Assembly: GCA_014218235.1 (NCBI GenBank)
Contig: CM024761.1
Location: 94,423,648-94,487,647, forward strand
DNA from: Colocasia esculenta
Lineage: Eukaryota; Streptophyta; Magnoliopsida; Alismatales; Araceae
Length of the DNA: 64,000 bases
Reading direction: 5' to 3'
In this document: positions 33,679 to 44,204 of the stretch, piece after piece
Layout of the letters: the number at the start of each line of letters is the position of its first letter
Numbering within the stretch: the first letter of the stretch is position 1
Position numbers and translations under genes: made by a program
The notes under the pieces: generated by a model
What the model saw: only the letters and a program-made list of their open reading frames with translations
The model's database searches: none
Told to the model about the DNA's origin: nothing

Positions 33679-36647
33679 TTGATTAAAGCATGTCCAAAGG
33701 ACGATTTCCCGCTACCTCATTTGGATGTTTTGATCGATAATACAGCAGGGTTCGAAACTCTATCATTCATAGATGGGTACTCCGGCTATAATCAAATTCG
33801 TCTAGTCCCGGAGGATCAAGAGAAAACCTCCTTCACCACCCCATGGGGAACATATTGCTATGTGGTCATGCCGTTTGGACTGAAGAATGCCGGCGCCACT
33901 TATCAAAGAGCGATGTTAGCTATCTTCCACGACATGATACATATTGATGTTGAGGTTTACGTGGATGATATCGTGGTGAAGTCACGGACTCGAAGAGAGC
34001 ATTCCTCCGTGCTTGCCAAAGTGTTCCGTCGCGCACAAGAATATCAATTGAAGATGAATCCAAAGAAGTGCGTGTTCAGAGTTTCCTCAGGAAAGTTATT
34101 AGGCTTCATAGTCAGTAAACGGGGGATTCAAATAGATCCACACAAGGCCAAGGCAATCAATGAGATGCCTCCTCCTAAGAACATATCCGAGCTTCGAGGT
34201 TTGATTGGTCGACTCCAGTTCATAAGAAGGTTTATATCTCAGCACTCCCAAAGGTGTCGTCCTTTCTATGAACTATTAAGAGGGGGGGTCAATTTTGAAT
34301 GGAATGATAAATGCCAAGAGGCCTTTGACGAGCTCAAGAGTTACCTTATGAATCCGCCCGTGCTTCAGGCACCTATCCCTGGGAAACCCCTAATCCTATA
34401 TCTGTCAACTGTTGAGGACTCCCTAGGAGCTGTCCTTGCTCAGCATGATGAATCCGGCAAAGAAAGGGCAGTCTACTACCTATCTAGGCTCTTCAATCCT
34501 TCCGAGCTCAAACTCACCATAATGGAGAAAACTTGTGCCGCGCTAGTTTGGGTAGTGCAGAAATTGAAGCACTACTTCCTAGCTCATAAGGTGAGTTTGA
34601 TTTCTAGAATGGACCCTATTAGGTATCTCCTGGAGAAGCCAGTTCTCGCCGACAGATTGGCACGCTGGCAAGTTTCCTCTCTCAATTTGAGATCTCCTTT
34701 ATTGTTCAGAAAGCCATAAAAGGGTATGCCATCGCTGAGCACCTTGCTCACCTCCCTCTTCCTCATAGTGATATGGTTCAAGAAGAATTCCCCGACGAAA
34801 ACCTATCACTTATTTCTCGCGATCCCTTCTGGTCACTCCATTTCGATGGAGCTGTCAATTCTAGGGGACGGGGCATAGGTGCAGTCTTGCTCACCCCAGA
34901 AGGGGTCACCATTCCTCTAGCTTATCAACTCCAGTTCTACGCCACCAACAATATCTCCGAGTACGAGGCTCTCCTAGCCGGTCTTAAGCTCGCCTACCTC
35001 TTAGGCGCGCGTCACCTTAAGATCATAGGAGACTCTCAGCTCGTTCTTCGGCAAGTCCTCTCTACCTATCACACTCGTGACCCCAAACTCAAGCCTTATC
35101 AAGATCTGGTCACACTCCTAGCCAAGCAATTCCGTCAACTTATCTACATTCATACTCCTCGCTCTCAGAACATTCTGGCCAATGCACTGGCGTCATTAGC
35201 TTCGTCTCTCTCCTTCCCTCTCAGCCGGAGCGCTGAGACCATCACTGTTCAGAGGCTAGAAGCTCCCTTAACTCAGGATCCTTGGTTCTCAAACCTTAGG
35301 AGCTCCCTAGTGTTGAAGGCAGAAAAGAAAGAAGCGAAAGAGTTGTTGCTTGTTGAATTAGAAGAATTGATAGAAGAAGAGAGACCGTGGTACAATGAGA
35401 TTGAACAATTTTTCAGAGACGGTACCTTCCCAGAAGAGGCCGAAGCCGAAGATAGGCGAGCTATCCGTAGAGCGACATTAAAGTATACCCTCGTGGGTGA
35501 AGTTCTTTACAGACGCGCTCTAAATGGAATGCTCCTCAGATGCGTGACCGATGAAGAGGCTTGGAAGATAGTGGAAGGATCTCACTCCAGTGAATGCGGA
35601 GGGCATGTGAATGGTCAGATGTTAGCCAAGAAGATCCTTAGGCAGGGCTACTACTGGCCAACCTTAGAAGAAGACTGTGCCGCCTACGTTCGTAGGTGTG
35701 TCAGATGCCAAATCCATACCGATAAAATTCACGCTCCGTCTTCTTCTTTGCATCCACTATCTTCTCCTTGGCCTTTCTCCATGTGGGCCTTTGATATCAT
35801 TGGGCCTCTTGGTGATCCTAATGCTCAGATAAAACAAAAATCCTTCATCCTCACTGCTACTGAGTACTTCACCAAGTGGGCCGAAGCAGAAGCATTTGCA
35901 GAAATCAAAGGTTCGACTGTGTGCAGGTTCATCATGAAGAACATCATCGCGCGGTTTGGAGTACCTGGCAGCCTCGTCACCGACAATGGAGCCCAGTTCA
36001 TATCAGAAGACCTTCAAGATCTCTGTAAGAAGTTCAATATTTCTTTGCATCATTCGTCTCCTTATTATCCACAGGGCAACGGCCAGGCCGTAGCTACTAA
36101 CAAAACACTTTTGAAAATCTTAAAGAAAACTTGTGAGTCTAATAAGTTTGCTGATTGGCCAGAAAAGTTAATTGAGGCTCTGTGGGCTTACCGCACCTCC
36201 ATCCGCACACCTACGGGGCAAACCCCTTTCTCACTTACATATGGGATGGAAGCAGTATGTCCGCACGAAATCCTCATCCCTTCGCTAAGAATTCTGTTGG
36301 ATAAAGAACTTAATCCCGATGAACATCGGGAGGCGTTACTTACACAACTAGAACTCTTAGACGAACGGCGTCTGGCTGCAGCCGATCATGTGCTTTCATA
36401 TCAAAATAGACTCTCAAAATCTTTTCAAAAGAAAGTGATTGAGCGTAAGTTTCAAGAAGGAGACATGGTTTTGAAGCGAATTTTCATAAAACCTGGAGGT
36501 CCAAGATCAAAACTGTCAGCAAACTGGGAAGGACCATACGTCATTAAAGAAGTGTAGCCAGGAAACGCATATAGGTTAGTTAATGCCGATGGTGATGAAC
36601 TCTCTCATCCATGGAATGGATTATATCTTAAAAGATTCTACCCCTAA
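33679..36647 (+). pseudogene. Tat-lineage Ty3/gypsy pol: RT-RNase H, second RNase H, integrase
   Basis: Main copy of Tat pol, truncated at its 5' end: it starts inside RT at KACPKDDFPLPHLD, without protease. RT has MPFGLKNAGATYQ and YVDD (codons 94-97 of the first frame), followed by a retroviral RNase H region. A one-base frameshift near 34,680 separates this from a second frame (34,773-36,557) with a second RNase H (FDGA, SEYEAL, GDSQL), the feature that marks Tat elements, and then integrase: zinc finger HSSECGGH...CVRC, core Asp341 and Asp404. Residue 440, where DD35E requires Glu, is Val. The last RNase H acid is Asn (ANALAS, residue 137). A TAG at 36,555-36,557 precedes the likely original end at 36,645-36,647 (LKRFYP-stop). 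The enzyme cannot be active. Confidence 0.9.
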
Positions 36648-37350
36648 TTAACAGTCTTTGGATAACAACACCAATTAATAAGTAGCCATTTGCCAAGTGT
36701 CTCGCTCCCTCTCATATTGACGAAATAATATTTATGCGCAATCACGTACTCAACATGGTAGCCTAAGGTCGTTGTCCCTTCATATACAGTGTTCTCACTT
36801 AGCCCTTGCTCAGGGAAACAAAAGGTAAATTCTCTCCCTACTCGGACAAGGTCTAGGGGCAAGGGAAGACTAACCTGTAAACCTGCAACAGTATAAACCA
36901 TGTGTTTGAAGTCTCAAGGAGGGACGGGCAGAAAAGCATATAGCACAAAAATAAAGCGACGAAATGATAAAATGAAGGGGCATGTTAAAGAGTGGCAGTA
37001 CAGTTCCCCGTGGGACGCCCTTGAGCCCGGTCACGTGCATGCCCCAGTCAAAAGAGAAAATACTGTGGCCCTAAAGTCCCTGGACAACAGATGGATGACA
37101 CATGTAGCTCACTTGTTGCAAGTCTTACAAGTCGGTAACCCCGACCCCGAGATTAAGTCTTATCACATTTATATTCTTCCTATCCTCCCTAAAAATGACC
37201 AAAGAATCCATACGCTTGGTCTGTGTTGGAACATTGTTGTCACAGGGGCAAGAAATCTTAGCAGACCTAAGATGAATATGCGTTGCACATAAATCTTACT
37301 CGCTAAAGTGAGATAGAAGGAGACTCACGGTTAATCGCTCAACATTAAGA
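36648..37350. other. Tat element 3' untranslated region, first part
   Basis: No domain-bearing frame. A 130-codon plus frame (36,900-37,292) has no recognisable motif and is probably chance in this non-coding region. Confidence 0.5.
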
Positions 37351-37620
37351 AGTGTTGTTATTTAAAAAAATTCAAAAAATCCAAAAAAAATCAAAAGATC
37401 CCTACAAAAAAAAAATAAAAAAAATATCCAAAAATTCAAAAAAATCAAAAGATCTAAAAAAAAAAATCAAAATTTCAAAAATCCAAAAAATCAAAAGATC
37501 CAAAAAAAATCAAAAATTCCAAAAAAAAAATCAAAAGATCCCCCAAAACCCAAAAAAATCAAAAATTCAAAAATAAAAAAAAAACAAAAGATTCTCAAAA
37601 TCATAAAAAATATATAGTTT
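37351..37620 (+). repeat. A-rich degenerate repeat (AAAAATCAAAAGATCC-like)
   Basis: About 270 bp of A runs broken by TCAAAAGATC, TCAAAAATTC and TCCAAAAAA words, a degenerate short-period repeat. It lies between the Tat pol and the 3' end of the antisense PMD gene. Confidence 0.85.
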
Positions 37621-37995
37621 TAGAAAAATAAAAGGGTGTGTACATATTGTTTTTCCTTAGCATGCATTATTTCATGATCTTTTCGTCTATTTAATAAGGC
37701 TCGGCCCCTTGACAATTACAGAGTTAGATTTTTATCATTTTAAGCGCAAGGGGCCGAACCTAAGAACAGATCTAACTTGTTTTTTCTAAGTGTGTGCAGG
37801 AACAGGAATTTCAAAAGCAGAGTACAACGTCGCACTCAAGACTCCCTTCTTCTCTCGCTTGTTTGAAACTTGCCTCTCACTCGTGTCAATCACAAACCAT
37901 TCATTAAACACGAATATTGACATGAAAAGTAAAGAGACGGTGCTGACTATGAACAATATGTACATAGATAAGGGGAGGTGGCTCACAAAGTCTCC

Positions 37996-40900
37996 TCACT
38001 CTCCACCGCCACACTCCCCGGATCCCTCCTGTCTGTCAGGTGGCGGCAGCATCGCACCACCACCTCCCTCGCCCTGGGCACCCCCCTCGTCCTGGCGACG
38101 CCTCTCCTCCGCCTCGTTCCTCCGGCGACTGGAGGAACTCGCTAGGTACTGTCCCATTGTGCCTCCTGTCGCCCTGCTGGCGCTCGCTGCACTCCTGCTC
38201 CTGCTCCGTGAACGGCCTATGTCTGTCACGATCTGCTGAAGCCTCTGCGCTAAGCTCTCCTGCAGTCGTAGCTCTGCTTGCAGTCGCTCTAGCTCCTCTC
38301 GATCAGCTGGTGACCTCCCCACTCGCAGTGCCGCCAGCTCTGTAGTCATCGCTGCCACTCGAGCCTCAGCTGCCTCCATCTGGGTGCGCAGCTGGTCGCG
38401 CTCGCCGGTCACCTCCGTCGCCCGGGTCTCAGCTGCCTCCGCTCGGATACGCAGCTGGTCTTTGTCGCCCCGAGTAGTCTGGAGCTCCCCCTGGTACCTG
38501 TCGCGCTGAGCCTGCAGATCCATGGCGTGCTCGTTGGTGAACCGCAGATCTCTCTCCTACACAAAAAGTAATCCATCAACATCAATCAAATCAATGTCAA
38601 CCTAATCAAGTCTTCAGATCATACTTACCTGGTCCTCCAGATGCCTCTCAGCCTCCTCTGCCCTCGAGATCGCTGCAGTCAATAGAGCCTGCAACGATGC
38701 CCGGTCACTCTCTCCGCCTCTCGAGGTGGAAGCACCGCCTGCTCCTCTCCTCACACTCTCCAACTCTCTCCGTTGCACACAGAAGCACACACATTAATTT
38801 TCAAATCAAAACATGGATTTAGTACTGAAGTCTGAGTAAGTACTCACCAACTCCTTAGTCTCCCTCCGAGCCGCCTCCTGATCATGCGTCGCCGAGAGAA
38901 GGAGAGCTCAAAGCGACGCCACCTCGCCAGCCACGTCCACCTGCAGTCATTTGATCAGCACAGTTCACCATTTCAAAATTCACAAGTGCTAGTTTAGAAC
39001 ACTTTACCTAATGGCGAGCACTCTTGTACACCTTACCCCTGTACTTCAAGGCATATGCCCGGAGGTATGCATCGTCTGTAGTCGCCGTGGACTTCACCGA
39101 CTTGCCCTTGCACTCCCAGTTTTCTATCTGCTCCCGCGCCCACTCACGCCAGCCAGTAGTGTCGTGGAGTCCCCGGAAACTCTGACCCGGCCGACAAAAC
39201 CGGTCCCAGACGGGGAACTCCACAACACTCTGCCTGAAGCCCAGGGAGCGCTGGGTCAGGAATACGTTCAGAGGTAGCACGAGGTTTAGCGCATGCAACC
39301 ACACCGACCTACCGAAGTAGGGGCGGGCCTGTACCAACCAAGGCTGTCCCTCGTCACCCTCCCCCAGATATGGCTGCCAAACCACCTGCAAAATAGAGTT
39401 AGCCAGTCACCAATCAAATCAACGGGTATATCAGGAGGGAAGTTTTTAGTACTCACATCCAGGTAGGGGTAACTGTCAATCGCCTCCTAGAGGCGCTCCA
39501 ACTGGTCGGCAAGGTGGCGAGTGTCTCGGCGGGACTCCCAGCGGCGTGCAATGGGCACTAGGCCCGGCCGCGTGAGCTCCCCTCTCCCCAGGGCAGGAAG
39601 GTGTAGATAGGCCCAAACCTGCAAGATAGAAGACAAGTCAAAGAGCAACTTAAGGAAAGTGCAGTGTAATTTTAGAAGGGGTAGAGGAGAGGGCGTACCT
39701 GGAGAAAGGGGTAGAAACCGCTCGTGGATGTCTACCGGTCTGAGGCACTCAGACAGTCGAACTGGTGCGCTAGGAAGGCTGCCCCCCAAGCATACCCCCC
39801 TACCTCACCAAAATCCGCCAGCAAGGGCAGGAAGCGGCAGTGGACTGCGTCGCCCCTCGTGGCAAACAAAAGTCTACCAAGAAGGAGGACGAGGAAGCGG
39901 GGCAAGTCCAAGTCTGCCTGCGGCCCAGGGTCACTCGCTAGCTCCCTCCTACTAACTCTAGCCAGCCTCTCCAAGTACTCATCCTCACTCTCCCCTGCGT
40001 TCTTCCCCGCCTCAAACAGACCTAGGCTCTCCTGCAAGGCTACTCTGGGCACTAGGGAAGACCTACGCTCCACGGGGAGGTCTAAGAGTCGCTCGGCTAT
40101 GTCTTGGTAGCAGGGGTAGGTATAGCCAGTCACCGCTTTCCCATACACCCTGAGCCCTGTGATCCGGCTCACATCCTCTAGGCTGGGGATCATATGCTCC
40201 CAAGGGAATACGAAGGCATTCGCTTCCATATCCCATCTGCTCCGCAAGGCCTGAGTGAGGGCCGGATCCACCCTCATCCTCTCCGTCCTAAAGATCGCCC
40301 CAAATCCCATCTCCTCTACCCGATCTCTCTAGAAAGGGGGAAGGGCCAGGAAGGCAGCCAACACTAGTGTCCACGACACTCGAGCCCTCATCTCACCCTG
40401 CAAGATCCATTCAAGTCAAGTTTAAATTCCTCAATTCCTGTGTTTCAGTTCATGTCTCGGCAGCGCTCGCCGTCGCGGCCTTGTCGCGACGGAGCGGGGT
40501 GCCGCGACCTTATCGCGTCACCTTTCTGGGTCGTGATAAGGTCGCGTCAGCCCTGGACGCCGCCACAATGTCGCGACGCCTCGCCCCGCCGCGATAGCAT
40601 GTCGCGGCGGGTCGTGCTGACGCGTTATCAGGATCAAACCCGGCCGGAGCCTTCTTTGTTTGACCCCTTTTCTCTGGGCTTTTCACCCTACTTTTTGCCC
40701 TCTAGGGGCTCCGATTATCACATTCGCATGCTCATTCAAGGTTTATGGTCGATGTTACTTACCGATTTCATAGCTTTGGCCCTTTTCTTCCGTTCCTCCT
40801 TCACATCCACCACCGGGGCCGTTTCCTCCTCCTCCTCCTCCTCCATCTCTACCTCGGGCACCTCCTCCTCGACGGGAGGATCCTCGGCTCGGCGTCGGGA

Positions 40901-41095
40901 GCTCCAGCGTTCCGCTTGGCGCTTCCTCCGGGAAGAGCCCTCACCCACGGTCCCCTTTCCTTCCATTTCGGGCTTGATTGAGGTTGAAGGAAGATCTTGG
41001 GGCAAAGGTTTGCACAGGTTGCAGGAAGTTCGGAGATTCGGGAGCTTTGGATGCTTTTGGTTTTTGAAAGCGGAAAGAGGGAAAGAAGGAGCCAT
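37996..41095 (-). pseudogene. Plant mobile domain (PMD, aminotransferase-like) gene with seven exons, antisense in the Tat element
   Basis: Minus-strand intron-bearing gene. Model exons: 40,763-41,095, 39,699-40,397, 39,457-39,618, 39,008-39,385, 38,848-38,940, 38,629-38,763 (acceptor uncertain) and 37,996-38,556. All junctions are phase 0, and donors are clear (GTAAGT, GTACGC, GTGAGT, GTAAAG, GTAAGTAT). Exon 1 encodes a basic/acidic N-terminus (SSRRKRQAERW, EEEEEEE) that could hold a nuclear signal. Exons 2-4 encode the PMD (SLEDVSRITGLRVYG, DLDLPRFLVLLLGRLLF, VWAYLHLPALGR, PVWDRFCRPG). The last exon encodes a coiled coil with an Arg/Ser tail. In-frame stops at 40,329, 39,732, 39,487, 39,008 and 38,908 destroy the frame; all fit C-to-T changes. 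PMD proteins act in silencing in plants and are often carried by transposons; no function is claimed for this copy. The model gives roughly 786 codons. Confidence 0.75.
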
Positions 41096-41383
41096 TTTGT
41101 TTTTGAATGACTTGGTTCGTGACGCGACGCAGCGCGCGGTCGCGTTCATGTCGTGTGGAGAAGGGTCGTCGCGACTTAGTCGCGACGCGCCGCCTGGCCG
41201 CGACATAAAGGCGACACCCCTAACTGTCGCGTCATCAACAGAGCGCTTGGTTGCACAGAAAATTCATTCTTGTTCATTCATATGCAAAGTCTTTACACTC
41301 CCTAATTCATTCTAAAAACAACCATGCAATGCTTTTAAATCCTTTCCTAACTACCATCTGGCCTACAAATCAATTCAAGCAGA

Positions 41384-42825
41384 TCAAATATTTCCTCCCG
41401 CTGGCTGGAGCTTCTTCAAATCTTCAATGTACTCTTTAACCGTTTCATCATCTTCCTCCACCTCCGCTTGGATCACACTCATGGCACATCCTTCCCAATG
41501 GACGACGGCGCTACGCATGTCACGCTCGTTCTGCGCGTCACCCCTCTTCCTCTCTTGGATAGGCGGGAAGTGTGAGAGGATTGGAACCACCGTCCGGGCC
41601 GCACTGCACTGGAGGTAGCAATGGTTCGGGTTGTAAGAAGCGAGCGCCTCATTGCCCAACATTCTCAAGGCAAGCCCGGTACGTTGAGAGAGATGGATCA
41701 TCTTGCCGTGTATGAATCGGGGGCGCGTGTCGATGTCCGCCACAGTCATACCTCGGAGATACCTGCGCCATCCTTGAATGCCTTTCACTTGAGCCGTCTT
41801 GCACCAAGCTCGGCTGCTCATGTGGAGTGGCCCACCCACGTGCGCCAATGGGTGGTTCCGCATCATCTTGCACTCCACGGTCAAGTCCTCCACCGCCCGA
41901 AATTGATGTGCATCCCCATCCATAGCTCGAGGGCAATCACCGATCCGTAGAAGGGTCCTCCAAGTGCTGCAGAAGACAGACCGGAATATAGATAGCTCAA
42001 AACTGCTTGGCCAATAGTCAAACCTTTGAGATAGAATCGATGATGCTCAAATTGGCGAAGGAGATGGTCCCGTCTTCAGCCGGGAAAAGTATGATCCCGC
42101 AGATGCAGATGGCAGCCGCCTTGGCAATGGCGCCGTATCTCTCGGTTTTCTGCTTGCATTGTGAGACGACCCACTGTGCGATGGGGAGTTGGTGGACGTG
42201 CATGCCACTGGTCATGGAGCGTAGGTTATTCTTCATGGAGGTGAACTTGGCCAGAATGCTCCAGGAGTTAATCTGCTCCATAGTATATGATATTTCTATC
42301 TCTTCACCCCGATGGTAACGTGGGAGACTGAGCATGATCTCTAATTCCTCCAAGAGTATGGTGGCTTCAAAACCGGGGAAGATAAAAGAGTGTGTCTGAT
42401 TATGCCACAGCTCGGTAAGTGCGGTGATGCTATCCCATACATGGACGATCTTGTCGTACTTCTTGGCGAGTACAAGCACCGTAGACAATCCCCAGTCTTT
42501 TAGGAGGGAGATTGAGGCAGGCGGCAGCATGTCAAGCATTGGAAGCAGCCATGGTAATCTAGAGAACTGCCTATGACCAGGGAGGATCTGAAAAAAAAGA
42601 AGAAGGAGGAGATTTAAGTTGAGAAGGAGAAGAAGAGGAGAAGAAAAATAGAGCAAAACAGAGCAAAAGTGCAAAAATAGAGCCACTTACTTGAAGATCC
42701 GGGCGAGAGTAGATATGCTTTGGGATATTTGAGAGGTGCTGAAGATCGGCGTGAGATTCCCTAGCAGCTTTTGGTCCAGAGTAAGGAGGGATGACCTCTG
42801 CAAACACCGAAAGCTTCCTCTTCAT
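41384..42825 (-). pseudogene. DUF7745-like gene, antisense in the Tat element
   Basis: Minus strand, upstream of the PMD gene. Exon 1 (42,691-42,825, MKRKLSVFAEVIPPYSG...), intron 42,588-42,690 (GTAAGTGG...TTTTTTTCAG), exon 2 (42,024-42,587) and a last exon from about 41,966 to 41,384. Exon 2 has TALTELWHNQTHSFIFPGFE and ICGIILFPAEDGTISF; the last exon has VEDLTVECKMMRNHPLAHVGG, DIDTRPRFIHG and a Glu/Asp-rich end. This order resembles the plant DUF7745 family, usually found with transposable elements and of unknown function. The donor after exon 2 (GTTTGA) is weak, and joining it to the last exon leaves the frame off by one base, so the gene is probably broken. Alternative: separate remnants of one PMD-like gene. 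Confidence 0.5.
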
Positions 42826-44190
42826 GACTGCAAAGATGAAAAAAGATGAAGAACTTGAACATTCTGTAGCACAGGAGTTTAGCTGCGGGATTAACAGCCC
42901 AAACCCTTTATTTATAAGATTTAGGGAGTTAGAAACCCACTCTAATCCCGCAACTAGGAGTTAGGATAAGTCTAGGAAAGGTTTAGGAGTCCTAGTGTTA
43001 GTCTAGATGTTTTAGGATAAGTCTAAGTCTCGTTTTTCTGCGTTTTCAGGACTCTGTCCGAGTCGCGACACCGGGATCCGACGCGACTATGTCGCGACAG
43101 GGCACTGCGACGCGACAAGGTCGCGGTCGATGGGTGTGTCGAGTTTATACCCAAATGTTTATTTCTCTTACTTGTGCTTTACATATGTGTTTCTTTGACT
43201 ATGTTCATTAAATTCATTTATCATCTTGTGATTATTATGCTGAATGATTAAAAAAAAAAAAATTTCAAAAATGAGGAAATGTCGTCCCAGGTAAGTCAGG
43301 TATCGTATTTTTGTCCCTATTCCTTGCATTACTATATGGTATTCTACTTATTATATCTTTTCAAGGACCGACTGGTTCTCAATGTGTTCTGGGATTTGAG
43401 TTCCCCTTTACCAAAAACAGTGATAATCTAGGTACACATTGTTAATCATTGGATAGGCCGTTGAGTTAGTTAAGCACGGGGACGATAGATTCAGGCCTAC
43501 ACCGCGGTTGTGGGTAGTCTCTTGACCCGTTCTTACTTGACTTAGCAATATTATCCTTGATCTATTTTCTATTTTTTCTTTTCTTTGCATTTGTTTTAAT
43601 AATTTCTTTTATTTTGGCCCAGCATGCATCATGTAGGACTTTGAACTTTCCTGACTCATTCATGACCATTGATGAGCTCATGTTGAGTGCCCATATCATC
43701 CTTCATGTTCCAAACAAGAAATCCAATTCCACTCCGAATCGGAAAGGTTTGCCTCCAAGCAAGTTGTTCCCGTCAGATTGACAAGAATTTCCCTGTCTGG
43801 ATTCTCCATCCAAATATTCATCCTTTTCCTTTGATCCGTTTTGGTTGCAAATCGCTCCCAGGACAGAGTCATGAGTTACCTGCCTGGCATGCACATGTCC
43901 TTCCAAAACGAAACCTGCAGGCCAATCGGCTAGGGTATCTCTCAATCGAGGGGTTGATCATCCTCTTCTCTTTTTTTCTCTCTCTCGTCCAGACCTGTGT
44001 TCTTCTTTGCATTCTACTCGAACAACCGACTCGGGGCTTTCACAAGGATTCCAATTGCCTGTTAGTTAACATCGGGTGTCTCTTTACCTTGGCCTCCACT
44101 TTTTAGTCCACTCCGCGTTATCTCCGTTCCACCGTCACTTCATGACATCTCCACGCCACTTCCGCTTCGCTCCCCTGCAAAGTAGAAGCC
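42826..44190. other. Tat element 3' untranslated region, second part
   Basis: Possible promoter and leader side of the antisense DUF7745-like gene, then plain AT-rich DNA with a poly-A run near 43,250. Contains two GTCGCGAC palindromes (43,072; 43,091). A 139-codon plus frame (43,687-44,106) has no motif I recognise. Confidence 0.5.
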
Positions 44191-44203
44191 AAGGAGGGGC
44201 AAT
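44191..44203 (+). promoter_or_regulatory. Polypurine tract of the Tat element
   Basis: AAGGAGGGGCAAT directly before the 3' LTR start. This purine run is where plus-strand DNA synthesis of an LTR element is primed, and its place one base upstream of TGTAGACACC fixes the LTR start and the plus orientation of the element. Confidence 0.8.
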
Positions 44204-44204
44204 C

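Noticed and set aside
33679..36647. Endogenous pararetrovirus pol
   Set aside because: Integrase with zinc finger and DD35E spacing, a second RNase H and LTRs indicate a gypsy retrotransposon; no movement protein is seen.
36900..37292. 130-codon frame after Tat pol as an env-like gene
   Set aside because: No signal peptide, membrane segment or known motif; isolated frame in a 3' untranslated region.
37996..41095. A functional host PMD gene
   Set aside because: Five in-frame stops in otherwise well-spliced exons; it lies between pol and the LTR of a retroelement.
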